Assembly: GCF_003001905.1 (NCBI RefSeq) | Contig: NZ_PVNE01000002.1 | Span: 169,754 to 233,753, forward strand | Reading direction: 5' to 3' | DNA length: 64,000 nucleotides | Source of the DNA: Planifilum fimeticola | GTDB taxonomy: Bacteria > Bacillota > Bacilli > Thermoactinomycetales > DSM-44946 | Shown: positions 8,542 through 16,491 of the stretch, piece by piece | Position numbering within the stretch: position 1 is the stretch's first letter | How the letters are laid out: every line of letters starts with the position of its first letter | Position numbers and translations under genes: made by a program | Notes under the pieces: generated by a model | Seen by the model: only the letters and a program-made list of their open reading frames with translations | Database searches by the model: none | Told to the model about the DNA's origin: nothing

Positions 8542-9999
8542 ATGGACCGTTACGGATTGTGGATCAATGGTGAGTTTACGGAATCCAAACGAAACGAGTG
8601 GTTTGAAACCCGCAACCCTGCGGACCAATCGGTGATCGCCCGGGTTGCCCGCGGACGCGGTGAAGACGTGGATGCCGCCGTCAAGGCGGCCAAATCCGCC
8701 TTTGAAAGCGACGGGTGGCAAAACATGCATCCGGCGGAGCGAGGCCGGATTCTGCTCCGCGCCTCGGAATTGATCCGCAGAGATCGGGATGAATTGGCGT
8801 TATTGGAGACGATGGACAACGGGAAACCGCTGAATCAGGCGCGGACGGATATCGAAGTCAGCGCGCGGTATTTCGAGTACTATGCGGGGGTTGCCGACAA
8901 GATCCTGGGGGAGACCATACCCGTGTCGCCGGGCTATATCGACTTTACCCAACGGGAGCCCTTTGGGGTTTGCGGTTTGATCATCCCATGGAATTACCCC
9001 ATGCAGGTCGCCGCACGGACCGCCGCACCGGCGCTGGCCGCCGGCAACACGGTGGTTTTGAAACCGGCGGAAGAGACCCCGCTTACGGCTTTGAAATTGG
9101 GTGTCCTGCTGAAGGAGGCGGGTCTGCCCGACGGGGCCTTCAACGTGGTGCCGGGTTTCGGCGTAGAGGCGGGAGCGGCGCTGGCCGCACATTCCGGGAT
9201 CGATCATTTGTCCTTTACCGGTTCCGTTCCGGTCGGGACGGAGGTGATGACTTCGGCGGCAAAAAACATCGTTCCCGTCACACTGGAACTGGGCGGCAAA
9301 TCGCCCAACATCGTTTTTGCCGATGCGGACTTGGAGGAAGCCGTCCGGTGGGTGGTGAATTCCATCATACAAAATGCCGGCCAAACCTGTTCGGCGGGAT
9401 CCCGGCTGCTCGTCGAGCGTTCCGTCCACGATCAATTGGTGTCGATGGTCAAAGACAGAATGGAATCCCTCACGGTGGGTCCCGGGATCAACAATCCGGA
9501 TATGGGGCCGATCATTTCGGAGAAGCAGCTGAATACCGTTCTGAGATACATCTCCCTCGCCGAGGAGGAGGGGGCGGAAATCCTGACCGGGGGGTCCCGG
9601 CTCGAGGAGGGGGAGCTCGCCAAGGGCTATTTTGTACAACCCACCCTGTTGGATCATGTGCCCCGGGGCTGCCGGGTGGCCACCGAGGAAATCTTCGGAC
9701 CGGTGTTGTCCACCCTGGTTTTCGATGAGGTGGATGAAGCGATTTCCATCGCCAATGAGACGCCGTACGGTCTGGTCACCGGCATTCACACCAGAGACTT
9801 GTCAAAGGCCCTGACCGTTGCAAAGAAGGTTCGGTCCGGCCAGGTATTCATCAACACGTACGGAGCCGGAGGAGGGGTGGAAATGCCCTTCGGCGGTTAC
9901 GGAAAAAGCGGATTCGGTCGGGAAAAGGGGCTGGAGGCGCTCCTCCACTTCACGCAGCTGAAGAACGTGTTGATCCGGTACGGTTCTTCCCTTGCCTGA
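8542..9999 (+). CDS. NAD(P)-dependent aldehyde dehydrogenase
   Basis: A 485-residue ALDH oxidising an aldehyde to a carboxylate. Visible are the IIPWNYP motif (Asn151), LKPAEETP (Lys174, cofactor), LELGGKSPN with general base Glu249, GQTCSAGSR with nucleophile Cys283, and EEIFGPVL. The ATG at 8542 is chosen because GGAGGAGG precedes it directly; an upstream in-frame ATG (8473) adds a Cys-rich non-homologous tail. It is 70 bases after the M20 gene and is taken as the last gene of the operon. The 13-residue spacing and family resemble betaine/vanillin aldehyde dehydrogenases. An aldopantoate (or malonate semialdehyde) substrate is inferred from the operon. Confidence 0.9.
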   Translation: MDRYGLWINGEFTESKRNEWFETRNPADQSVIARVARGRGEDVDAAVKAAKSAFESDGWQNMHPAERGRILLRASELIRRDRDELALLETMDNGKPLNQARTDIEVSARYFEYYAGVADKILGETIPVSPGYIDFTQREPFGVCGLIIPWNYPMQVAARTAAPALAAGNTVVLKPAEETPLTALKLGVLLKEAGLPDGAFNVVPGFGVEAGAALAAHSGIDHLSFTGSVPVGTEVMTSAAKNIVPVTLELGGKSPNIVFADADLEEAVRWVVNSIIQNAGQTCSAGSRLLVERSVHDQLVSMVKDRMESLTVGPGINNPDMGPIISEKQLNTVLRYISLAEEEGAEILTGGSRLEEGELAKGYFVQPTLLDHVPRGCRVATEEIFGPVLSTLVFDEVDEAISIANETPYGLVTGIHTRDLSKALTVAKKVRSGQVFINTYGAGGGVEMPFGGYGKSGFGREKGLEALLHFTQLKNVLIRYGSSLA

Positions 10000-10322
10000 A
10001 GAGAAAAGCGCTTTGGACATCCGATGGCCGCTTCCGTCGTTAAATCAATATTACCAACTTGACTACTATGATAAATCGGATTAAACTGATATAAATCAAA
10101 GGATTTGGCTTGCATCGAAGGAGGAGGTGAGGCGGGGCGCCGGTTCGCCGGTTCGGAGACACCGCGAGGACCGATGATCGCATGCCTGCCGGGTGTTTTG
10201 AACCCCTGTTGTCCGGGCGGAAGTTTCACACCCCTACAGCGCGTGTGGAAGATTTTTTGAAACAGTTTTTGGATAAGGCCGAATATTGGGTCCAATCAGT
10301 CGGCGACAGAGGAGGGGCGGTC
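10000..10322 (+). promoter_or_regulatory. Intergenic region with promoter for the acyl-CoA ligase gene
   Basis: No gene is supported in this 323-base gap. A sigma-A-like promoter is seen: TTGACT (10059-10064), a 17-base spacer and TAAACT (10082-10087). A ribosome-site-like GGAGGAGGTGA at about 10119 has no sensible reading frame after it. The true ribosome site GAGGAGGGG lies directly before 10323. Confidence 0.55.
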
Positions 10323-11978
10323 ATGGAGAAACGGTTGTTCCAAAAGGTGTGGTCCAAGGCGCAATGGGAGGATCTTCCGGTTCATCGTTCCCTCTTGACT
10401 CCGATGATGTTTCTGGAGCGCGCATTGCACGTCTTTCCCGAAAAGACGGCCGTGGTGGACGGAGATCGCCGTTATACCTATGCGGAGTTCGGTTCCCGCG
10501 TCTATCGTTTGGCGAGCGCCCTGGTCAAGGCGGGGATCGGCAAGGGGGACCGCGTGGCGGTATTGCTTCCCAACACGGTGGAATTTCTGGAAATCTATTT
10601 CGCCGTTCCCCAGGTGGGGGCCGTGCTGGTTCCCATCAACCGGCTGCTCTCTCCCGGGGAGGTGAAGTACATCCTCCGGCATTCGGGGGCCGCAGCCCTG
10701 ATTGTCCACGGGACGCTCGGCCACCTCCTGGAGCCGATTCGAGGCGAGCTGGATCTCCCTTTGGTGATCTGGACCGGACCGGAGAAAGAAGAGAGAGATC
10801 CGGCGGATCTCATCTATGAAGATTTCCTGCGGGAGGGACGGGCCGAACCCTTCGTCTACCGGGTGGATGACGAAGACCAGACCATCAGCATCAACTACAC
10901 CAGCGGCACGACAGGGCGACCCAAAGGGGTGATGTACACGCACCGGGGAGCCTACCTCAACGCGATGGGGGAGATCGTGGAGACGGGTCTGACTCCTTCC
11001 AGCGTCTATTTGTGGACGCTGCCCATGTATCATTGCAACGGATGGTGTTTTCCCTGGGCCGTCACAGGGGTGGGCGCGCTCCACGTCTGCTTGCCGAAGG
11101 TGCGGTCCGAGGAGATTTTCCGGCTGATCGAGGAGGAGAAGGTGACCCACCTGTGCGCCGCTCCCACCGTGATCATCAAGATGATTACCGAAGCCCCTTC
11201 GGGATACCGCTTTCCGCGCCCGCTCCGCATCGTGACGGCCGCGTCCCCGCCGCCCCCGGCGGTGATTGAACAGGCGGAAAAGATGGGGGCGCAGGTGATC
11301 CACGTGTACGGTCTCACCGAAACCTACGGTCCCCACACGGTTTGCGTGTGGAAGGAGGAATGGGACGGCGAGGAATGGACGAAGCGGGCGATGCTGAAGG
11401 GACGGCAGGGGGTCGGCTACATTCACGCGCCGGAACTGAGGGTGGTGGATGAAAATATGGAGGATGTCCCCGCGGACGGAAAGACGATGGGGGAAGTGGT
11501 GATGCGGGGAAACAACGTGATGAAGGGCTACTACCGCGACGAGAAGGCGACGGCGGAGGCCTTCCGGGGCGGGTGGTTTCATTCCGGCGATCTGGCGGTG
11601 GTGCATCCCGACGGGTATATCGAGCTGAAGGACCGGAAGAAGGATATCATCATCAGCGGCGGGGTCAACATTTCCACGATCGAGGTGGAGCGCGTCCTTT
11701 ACCAGCATCCCGATATCATGGAAGCGGCGGTGGTGGGTGTCCCCGATCCGTACTGGGGGGAGGTGCCCAAGGCCTTTGTCACCCTCCGGCCGGGAGCCCG
11801 CCTCGGGGAGGAAGAGGTGATCGCCTTTGCCCGGGAGCGCCTGGCCCATTTCAAATGTCCGAAGGAGGTATCCTTCGGACCGCTGCCGAAGACATCAACG
11901 GGAAAAGTACAGAAATTTAAATTGCGGGAGCGGGCGTTGGCCGAAAAAGAGGCCCGGCTCGCCGATCGGGAGGGATGA
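10323..11978 (+). CDS. AMP-forming acyl-CoA synthetase
   Basis: A 551-residue adenylate-forming ligase that activates a carboxylic acid to its CoA thioester through an acyl-AMP. The P-loop YTSGTTGRPKGVMYTH, the LTETYG motif, the hinge HSGDLAVVHPDGYIEL with DRKKDIIISGG, and the C-terminal PKTSTGKVQK with the catalytic Lys are all present. PMYHCNGWCFPW is typical of the medium-chain/AAE-like branch of this family. The ATG at 10323 has GAGGAGGGG upstream; the open frame extends 47 codons further but that part has no family character. It overlaps the enoyl-CoA hydratase gene (ATGATG), suggesting joint work in a fatty or branched acid beta-oxidation route. Confidence 0.92.
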   Translation: MEKRLFQKVWSKAQWEDLPVHRSLLTPMMFLERALHVFPEKTAVVDGDRRYTYAEFGSRVYRLASALVKAGIGKGDRVAVLLPNTVEFLEIYFAVPQVGAVLVPINRLLSPGEVKYILRHSGAAALIVHGTLGHLLEPIRGELDLPLVIWTGPEKEERDPADLIYEDFLREGRAEPFVYRVDDEDQTISINYTSGTTGRPKGVMYTHRGAYLNAMGEIVETGLTPSSVYLWTLPMYHCNGWCFPWAVTGVGALHVCLPKVRSEEIFRLIEEEKVTHLCAAPTVIIKMITEAPSGYRFPRPLRIVTAASPPPPAVIEQAEKMGAQVIHVYGLTETYGPHTVCVWKEEWDGEEWTKRAMLKGRQGVGYIHAPELRVVDENMEDVPADGKTMGEVVMRGNNVMKGYYRDEKATAEAFRGGWFHSGDLAVVHPDGYIELKDRKKDIIISGGVNISTIEVERVLYQHPDIMEAAVVGVPDPYWGEVPKAFVTLRPGARLGEEEVIAFARERLAHFKCPKEVSFGPLPKTSTGKVQKFKLRERALAEKEARLADREG

Positions 11979-12778
11979 TGTTCGTGAGTCTGGTGCGGAC
12001 GGAGAATTACCGGCACATTTTGCCCCGTTTGGACGGAAGGGTGGCCGTCGTCTCGATGAACCGCCCCGAGCGGCGAAACGCCCTTTCCGAAGAGCACATG
12101 CGGGAGCTGACGGATTTCCTGAAGGCCGCCGGCGGCAGCGGAGAAGTGTCCGTCGTCGTTCTGAAGGGAGAGGGGCCCGCCTTCTGCGCAGGGCACGATT
12201 TGAGCGAGATGGTCGATCGGGACATCTCCTTTTACCGGCATCTGTTCGATGTCTGCACGGAACTGATGGAGACGATCCAGGCCATACCGCAGCCGGTCAT
12301 CGCCCAGGTGCACGGGATGGCCACGGCGGCCGGTTGTCAATTGGTGGCTACCTGCGATCTGGCGGTCGCATCGGAAGAGGCGCGTTTTGCCACGCCTGGA
12401 GTGAAGATCGGCCTCTTCTGTTCGACGCCGATGGTTGCCCTGAGCCGGGCGGTGGGAAGGAAGAAGGCGATGGAGATGCTGCTGACCGGTGAACCCATAT
12501 CCGCCCGGGAAGCGTTGGCGGTCGGATTGGTGAACCGGGTGGTTCCCGCCGAACGGTTGGAGGAGGAGACGCGCGCCCTGGCCGCCAAAATTGCGGAAGC
12601 CAGCGCCTTTACAGTGGGAATCGGGAAGCAGGCCTTTTACCGTCAGCTGGAGATGCCGCAACCCCAGGCCTATGCCTACGCCAAGGAAGTGATGTCCCTC
12701 AACGCCACGGCCGCCGACGCCCAGGAGGGAATGTGCGCCTTTCTGGAAAAGCGGCCGCCCCGGTGGCGCCATCGGTGA
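11975..12778 (+). CDS. Enoyl-CoA hydratase/isomerase family protein
   Basis: A 267-residue crotonase-fold protein. The oxyanion-hole segments LKGEGPAFCAGHDLSEM and VHGMATAAGCQLVATCDLAVAS are clear, and the family PGVKIGLFCSTPMVALSRAVG segment follows. The usual catalytic Glu pair of hydratases is only partly recognisable, so a hydratase, isomerase or related acyl-CoA activity are all possible. It overlaps the acyl-CoA synthetase gene by four bases and is followed by a terminator, forming a two-gene operon. Confidence 0.88.
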   Translation: MMFVSLVRTENYRHILPRLDGRVAVVSMNRPERRNALSEEHMRELTDFLKAAGGSGEVSVVVLKGEGPAFCAGHDLSEMVDRDISFYRHLFDVCTELMETIQAIPQPVIAQVHGMATAAGCQLVATCDLAVASEEARFATPGVKIGLFCSTPMVALSRAVGRKKAMEMLLTGEPISAREALAVGLVNRVVPAERLEEETRALAAKIAEASAFTVGIGKQAFYRQLEMPQPQAYAYAKEVMSLNATAADAQEGMCAFLEKRPPRWRHR

Positions 12779-12797
12779 GGGATGCGGATTTTCGGAC

Positions 12798-12833
12798 AGG
12801 TCCGGTGAATATTTGTTTCGCCGGGCCTTTTTT
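12798..12833 (+). terminator. Rho-independent terminator after enoyl-CoA hydratase gene
   Basis: The arms AGGTCCGG (12798-12805) and CCGGGCCT (12821-12828) pair with one G-T wobble and are followed by a run of six T. It lies 20 bases after the hydratase stop. The remaining 250 bases to the lipoprotein gene hold no gene, only the promoter and palindrome listed next. Confidence 0.75.
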
Positions 12834-12983
12834 GCTGGACGTGGAACGACAGGGGCGGACACTTTGTTTAATGATTAACCGAAATATCCGGGTTTATCTC
12901 CTCCTGTATTTGGGTTAAAGCAAGACATATCAAGCGATTAAAGGAGGAATTCAAAGGGCTCAAAGAAGAGAAGGTTTAATCAA

Positions 12984-13012
12984 TTGACAAACAAAAAAAG
13001 CAATGCTATAGT
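12984..13012 (+). promoter_or_regulatory. Sigma-A promoter of the CUT1 sugar ABC operon
   Basis: TTGACA (12984-12989), a 17-base spacer and TATAGT (13007-13012) form a near-consensus promoter, 79 bases upstream of the lipoprotein start codon. Confidence 0.85.
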
Positions 13013-13023
13013 TAACGTTGAAA

Positions 13024-13036
13024 CGAAAATATTTCG
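13024..13036 (+). promoter_or_regulatory. Palindrome at transcription start of sugar ABC operon (candidate operator)
   Basis: The arms CGAAA and TTTCG flank a 3-base centre, beginning 11 bases after the -10 hexamer. A repressor bound here would block the promoter. The ROK repressor encoded at 16492-17679 is the nearest candidate; the link is inference. Confidence 0.4.
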
Positions 13037-13090
13037 ATAATACATCATCTTTTGATATGTATTGTGAATTTTTCTTTGAGGGGGAAGGCC

Positions 13091-14344
13091 ATGAAAAAGC
13101 CAGGATTGTTGCTGATGGTGGGGCTCTTGGTTTTTTTGACCGCCTGTATGCCTTCGGCCGGTACCGAGAAGAAGACGCTGACCTTCTGGCATATCGGCAT
13201 CGGAGAGGAGAGAACCATTCTTGAACAGGCAGTGAAGCGATTTGAGGAGAAGCACCCGGATGTCAAGGTGGAAATCGTGGCGCAACAGAACGATGCCTAC
13301 AAGACCAAATTGCCCGTCGCGATGGGAGGCGGGAATCCTCCGGACATTTTCCATTCCTGGGGAGGAGGATGGCTGGGGGAATTTGTGGAAGCGGGACAAG
13401 TTTATGATCTGACGGACAAGGTGGAGGCGGACCGATTTGTCCCGGCCGCTCTGGAGGCCGCCACCTTTGACGGGAAAATCATGGGTGTTCCCTTGGCGAT
13501 GGATGTGGTCCCGGTCTGGTACAATAAAGAGGTTTTTGAAAAGTACGGCGTCAAGCCGCCCAAGACCTGGGACGAAATGCTGCAAGCGGTCGAAACCTTC
13601 AAAAAGAACGGCGTGATTCCCTTTGCCCTCGCCAACAAGACGAAATGGACGGGCGCCTTCTATCTGATGTATTTTGCCGATCGTATCGGGGGAGAAAAGC
13701 TCTTCGAGAATGCGGTGAATCGGGAGGGGTCCTTTGACGATCCGGCGTATGTGAAGGCCGGCGAATACATTCAAAAACTGGTGAAGGAAGGAGCTTTCCC
13801 CGAGGGCTTCAACGGCCTGGATGAAGACACCGGCCAGTCGAGGCAACTGTTTTACTCGGGCAAGGCGGCCATGTACGTGATGGGAAGCTGGTTTTTGAAC
13901 AATATCCGCGATGAAAACCCGGAAATGGAGAAAAAAGTGGCGTTCTTTCCCTTCCCGGCCGTGCCGGACGGCAAGGGGGATCCGAGCAACCTGGTCGGAG
14001 GTGTCAGTCCGGTCTATTCGATCTCCGCTTCCTGCAAATATCCCGATTTGGCCGTTGAGCTGCTGAAGGAACTGACCAGCGAAGAAACGGTGAAGCCCTT
14101 TGCGGAGAACAGGGGTGCCATTCCGGCCCTCAAAGGGGTCGAAGTTGATGACGATTTCGTTCAAAAACTGAATGACATGGTGGATCAGGCGAATTACCTG
14201 CAGGTTTACTACGATCAGACCTTGCCGCCCGAACTGGCTGAAGAGCACAAAAATACCACGCAGTCCCTGTTCGGTCTCAAGATGACGCCGGAAGAAGCGG
14301 CAAAGGCCATGGAGAAAAAGGCAAAGGAGATTTTGAAAAAATGA
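13091..14344 (+). CDS. Sugar ABC transporter substrate-binding lipoprotein (CUT1)
   Basis: An extracellular solute-binding lipoprotein of family 1 (MalE-like), 417 residues. The signal peptide ends in the lipobox LTAC with the lipidated Cys at residue 19. The mature part begins TLTFWHIGIGEE, typical of oligosaccharide-binding proteins, and contains DIFHSWGGGWL and the VWYNKEVFEKYGV block. ATG 13091 follows GAGGGGGAAGG. It is the first gene of an importer with two permeases and no ATPase gene. Given the xylan and glucuronoxylan genes nearby, xylo-oligosaccharides or aldouronates are likely ligands, but this is context only. Confidence 0.93.
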   Translation: MKKPGLLLMVGLLVFLTACMPSAGTEKKTLTFWHIGIGEERTILEQAVKRFEEKHPDVKVEIVAQQNDAYKTKLPVAMGGGNPPDIFHSWGGGWLGEFVEAGQVYDLTDKVEADRFVPAALEAATFDGKIMGVPLAMDVVPVWYNKEVFEKYGVKPPKTWDEMLQAVETFKKNGVIPFALANKTKWTGAFYLMYFADRIGGEKLFENAVNREGSFDDPAYVKAGEYIQKLVKEGAFPEGFNGLDEDTGQSRQLFYSGKAAMYVMGSWFLNNIRDENPEMEKKVAFFPFPAVPDGKGDPSNLVGGVSPVYSISASCKYPDLAVELLKELTSEETVKPFAENRGAIPALKGVEVDDDFVQKLNDMVDQANYLQVYYDQTLPPELAEEHKNTTQSLFGLKMTPEEAAKAMEKKAKEILKK

Positions 14345-14367
14345 CGGGGGCATCGCGGTGCCCCCGT
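14344..14367 (+). other. Intercistronic hairpin after the binding-protein gene
   Basis: Perfect 9-base arms ACGGGGGCA (14344-14352) and TGCCCCCGT (14359-14367) surround a 6-base loop, with no T run. Such hairpins after binding-protein genes commonly protect the upstream message and lower permease expression; that role is inferred here. Confidence 0.65.
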
Positions 14368-14394
14368 ACAAAAATCGGTTGAGGGGCAGGGTAT

Positions 14395-15276
14395 ATGAAA
14401 AAATCGTCCATCATCCTCGCATTCATCGGTCCGGCACTGCTCGTTTATGCCGTATTCGTCCTGTATCCCATTTTTTCCACCTTCTATTACAGCCTGTTTG
14501 ACTGGAGCGGAATCGACAGCAGTGCCACCTTTTCCGGTTTGTCCAATTATATCGGCATTCTGTCGGACGATGTGTTCTGGCTTTCGCTGAAAAACAATCT
14601 GCTGTTGGTCGTCGCATCCCTGTTGACCCAGCTGCCCTTGGGACTTATCCTGGCTCTGCTTTTGTTTTCCCCGATCCGGGGGTTGCGCCTTTTCCGCACC
14701 GTCTATTTTCTTCCCCTGTTGATGTCCAGCGTTGCCGTCGGGATTTTGTGGATTTACATCTATGACCCCAATCAGGGGATTCTGAACCGCACCCTGGATC
14801 TCGTCGGACTTTCCTTTTTGAAGAGCAGCTGGCTCGGTAGCGAAGAAACCGCTTTTTGGTCGGTGGTTGCCACGGTCTGTTGGCAGTTCACCCCTTTTTA
14901 CATGATTCTCTTTCGGGCGGCACTCGTCGGGATTCCGGAGGAAATCTACGAATCGGCGAGCATCGACGGAGCCGGTCCCTGGAAAAAATTTCGCCATATC
15001 ACCCTTCCGCTGCTGCTTCCCACGATCATCACTTCTTCCATTCTGTCCATCATCGGTTCCCTCAAGTATTTTGACTTGATCTTTGTGATGACGGGCGGAG
15101 GACCCAACAATTCCACCGAGCTGATGGCGACCTATATGTACAAGCAGGCCTTTTCCTATTTCAATATGGGTTATGCGAGCACCATTTCCTTCGCCATGTT
15201 TCTGATCGCCTTCATCGTGACCGTGCTCGTATACTCCCTCGGCCATTTCAGAAGGAAAGGAAATGAGGCCGTATGA
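14395..15276 (+). CDS. Sugar ABC transporter permease, MalF type
   Basis: A 293-residue CUT1 permease with six predicted membrane helices. The EAA loop reads EIYESASIDGAGPWKKFRHITLPLL, the contact site for the ATPase. It partners the next permease to form the membrane channel. The stop overlaps the start of the second permease gene (ATGATC). No ATP-binding protein is encoded in this operon, so a shared MsmX-like ATPase elsewhere is expected. Confidence 0.92.
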   Translation: MKKSSIILAFIGPALLVYAVFVLYPIFSTFYYSLFDWSGIDSSATFSGLSNYIGILSDDVFWLSLKNNLLLVVASLLTQLPLGLILALLLFSPIRGLRLFRTVYFLPLLMSSVAVGILWIYIYDPNQGILNRTLDLVGLSFLKSSWLGSEETAFWSVVATVCWQFTPFYMILFRAALVGIPEEIYESASIDGAGPWKKFRHITLPLLLPTIITSSILSIIGSLKYFDLIFVMTGGGPNNSTELMATYMYKQAFSYFNMGYASTISFAMFLIAFIVTVLVYSLGHFRRKGNEAV

Positions 15277-16094
15277 TCAAGGAGATGAAAAAAATTCCCC
15301 TATACGCCTTGGCGATCCTGTTTTTGATATTTACGGGTTTTCCGTACCTGTATATGGTGATGATTTCCTTCAAGAGCCAATCGGATTTTTTTCAAAACCC
15401 GGTTTCCTTTTTTACGTCCTTCACATTTGAAAACTATGTTCGGGTATTGCAGATGGATATCCCGAGATATTTTCTCAACAGCATCATCGTTTCCGTCGTT
15501 TCCGTCATCGCGGTGGTCATCCTGGCGGCCATGGCGAGCTACCCCTTTTCACGGATGAAGTTTCGTCTGAATCGCCCTTTGTTTTTTCTGTTTTTGGCAG
15601 GGATGATGATTCCCGTTCACACGACCTTGATTCCCCTGTATATTCTCGTCAGGGAATGGGGCTGGTACGATACCCTGTTGGCGTTGATCGGCCCGTATAT
15701 TGCCTTCAGCCTGCCGGTGTCGATCTTCATATTGACGCAATTTATGCAGGAGATTCCGCGGGAATTGGAGGATGCCGCGCGCATTGACGGGTGTTCTCAT
15801 TTCAAGATGTTTTGGAAGATCCATTTTCCGCTGTCGACGCCGGCGATCGCGACGGTCGCCATCTACAACTTCATACAGATTTGGAACGAGTTCGTCTTTG
15901 TCCTGGTGCTGACCTCCAGTCCGGAAAACAAGACATTGCCGTTGGGGCTGCGGGATTTCTACGGGGAGTTCTCCGTCAATGTACCGGGGATCATGGCGGC
16001 GCTGGTTTTGGGAACATTGCCCCTGTTGATCGCATACTTCATTTCCCAGGAAAAAGTGGTGAAGGGCCTGGCTGCCGGTGCAGTGAAGGGTTGA
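15273..16094 (+). CDS. Sugar ABC transporter permease, MalG type
   Basis: A 273-residue CUT1 permease with six helices. The EAA motif is ELEDAARIDGCSHFKMFWKIHFPL and the C-terminus ends in QEKVVKGLAAGAVKG, the usual MalG-family tail. It overlaps the preceding permease by four bases and closes the operon. Confidence 0.92.
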   Translation: MIKEMKKIPLYALAILFLIFTGFPYLYMVMISFKSQSDFFQNPVSFFTSFTFENYVRVLQMDIPRYFLNSIIVSVVSVIAVVILAAMASYPFSRMKFRLNRPLFFLFLAGMMIPVHTTLIPLYILVREWGWYDTLLALIGPYIAFSLPVSIFILTQFMQEIPRELEDAARIDGCSHFKMFWKIHFPLSTPAIATVAIYNFIQIWNEFVFVLVLTSSPENKTLPLGLRDFYGEFSVNVPGIMAALVLGTLPLLIAYFISQEKVVKGLAAGAVKG

Positions 16095-16450
16095 CAGGAT
16101 CGGCAGTAGAGGAATTTGTCCGCAGCCTCGCTTTCAGGTGGTGGCGATCGCCGTCCGAGTTTGCTTGCATATTCCGCGTTGGAGCGCGGTGGTGCGCGAC
16201 CGGTGGATGGATGTCGGGCCCGGGAGCCCGGAGATAATGCTCCGATTTTCGGCCCTTCGGCAAGCATGCGCGGGATTCGGACGGCGGTCCGATGCGGCAG
16301 AGAGGACGGAGGAGATGTTGCCTTGCGGTTTCGCAGGGAAGAAAGAGCGGTCCGGATTTTTCGGGGCAATCCGGGATGGGCCGGTGGGGGATGGCGTTCC
16401 ATCACCCCAAATTGCCGATTGGCCGGACACAGGGACGGATTTTTTTCTAT
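16095..16450. other. Long 3' spacer without recognisable gene
   Basis: About 356 bases separate the last permease from a terminator. Open frames exist on both strands, but their products are Arg/Pro/Gly-rich, lack a ribosome site and resemble no family. No repeats or RNA genes were recognised. Confidence 0.5.
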
Positions 16451-16489
16451 GCCCTTCGGCCACCGCCGAGGGCTTTTTTCTTTGCGCTC
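16451..16489 (+). terminator. Rho-independent terminator of the sugar ABC operon
   Basis: GCCCTTCGGC and GCCGAGGGC form a stem with one bulged base and a CACC loop, followed by six T. The T run is on the plus strand, so it ends the importer transcript just before the convergent ROK gene. Confidence 0.7.
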
Positions 16490-16491
16490 GT

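Noticed and set aside
10000..10016. Catabolite-response (cre)-like AAAAGCGCTTT after the ALDH gene
   Set aside because: The outer TG and CA of the cre consensus are missing, and it lies downstream of the gene rather than at a promoter.
10110..10170. T-box-like words (ACCGCG after GGAGACA) before the acyl-CoA ligase gene
   Set aside because: The conserved T-box sequence AGGGTGGNACCGCG is not met and there is no terminator after it.
10296..11849. Minus-strand open frame opposite the acyl-CoA ligase gene (517 codons)
   Set aside because: Shadow frame; His/Pro/Arg-rich and without homology features.
16103..16491. Possible genes on either strand in the spacer after the sugar permease gene
   Set aside because: Products are low-complexity Arg/Gly/Pro-rich, no ribosome sites, no family likeness.
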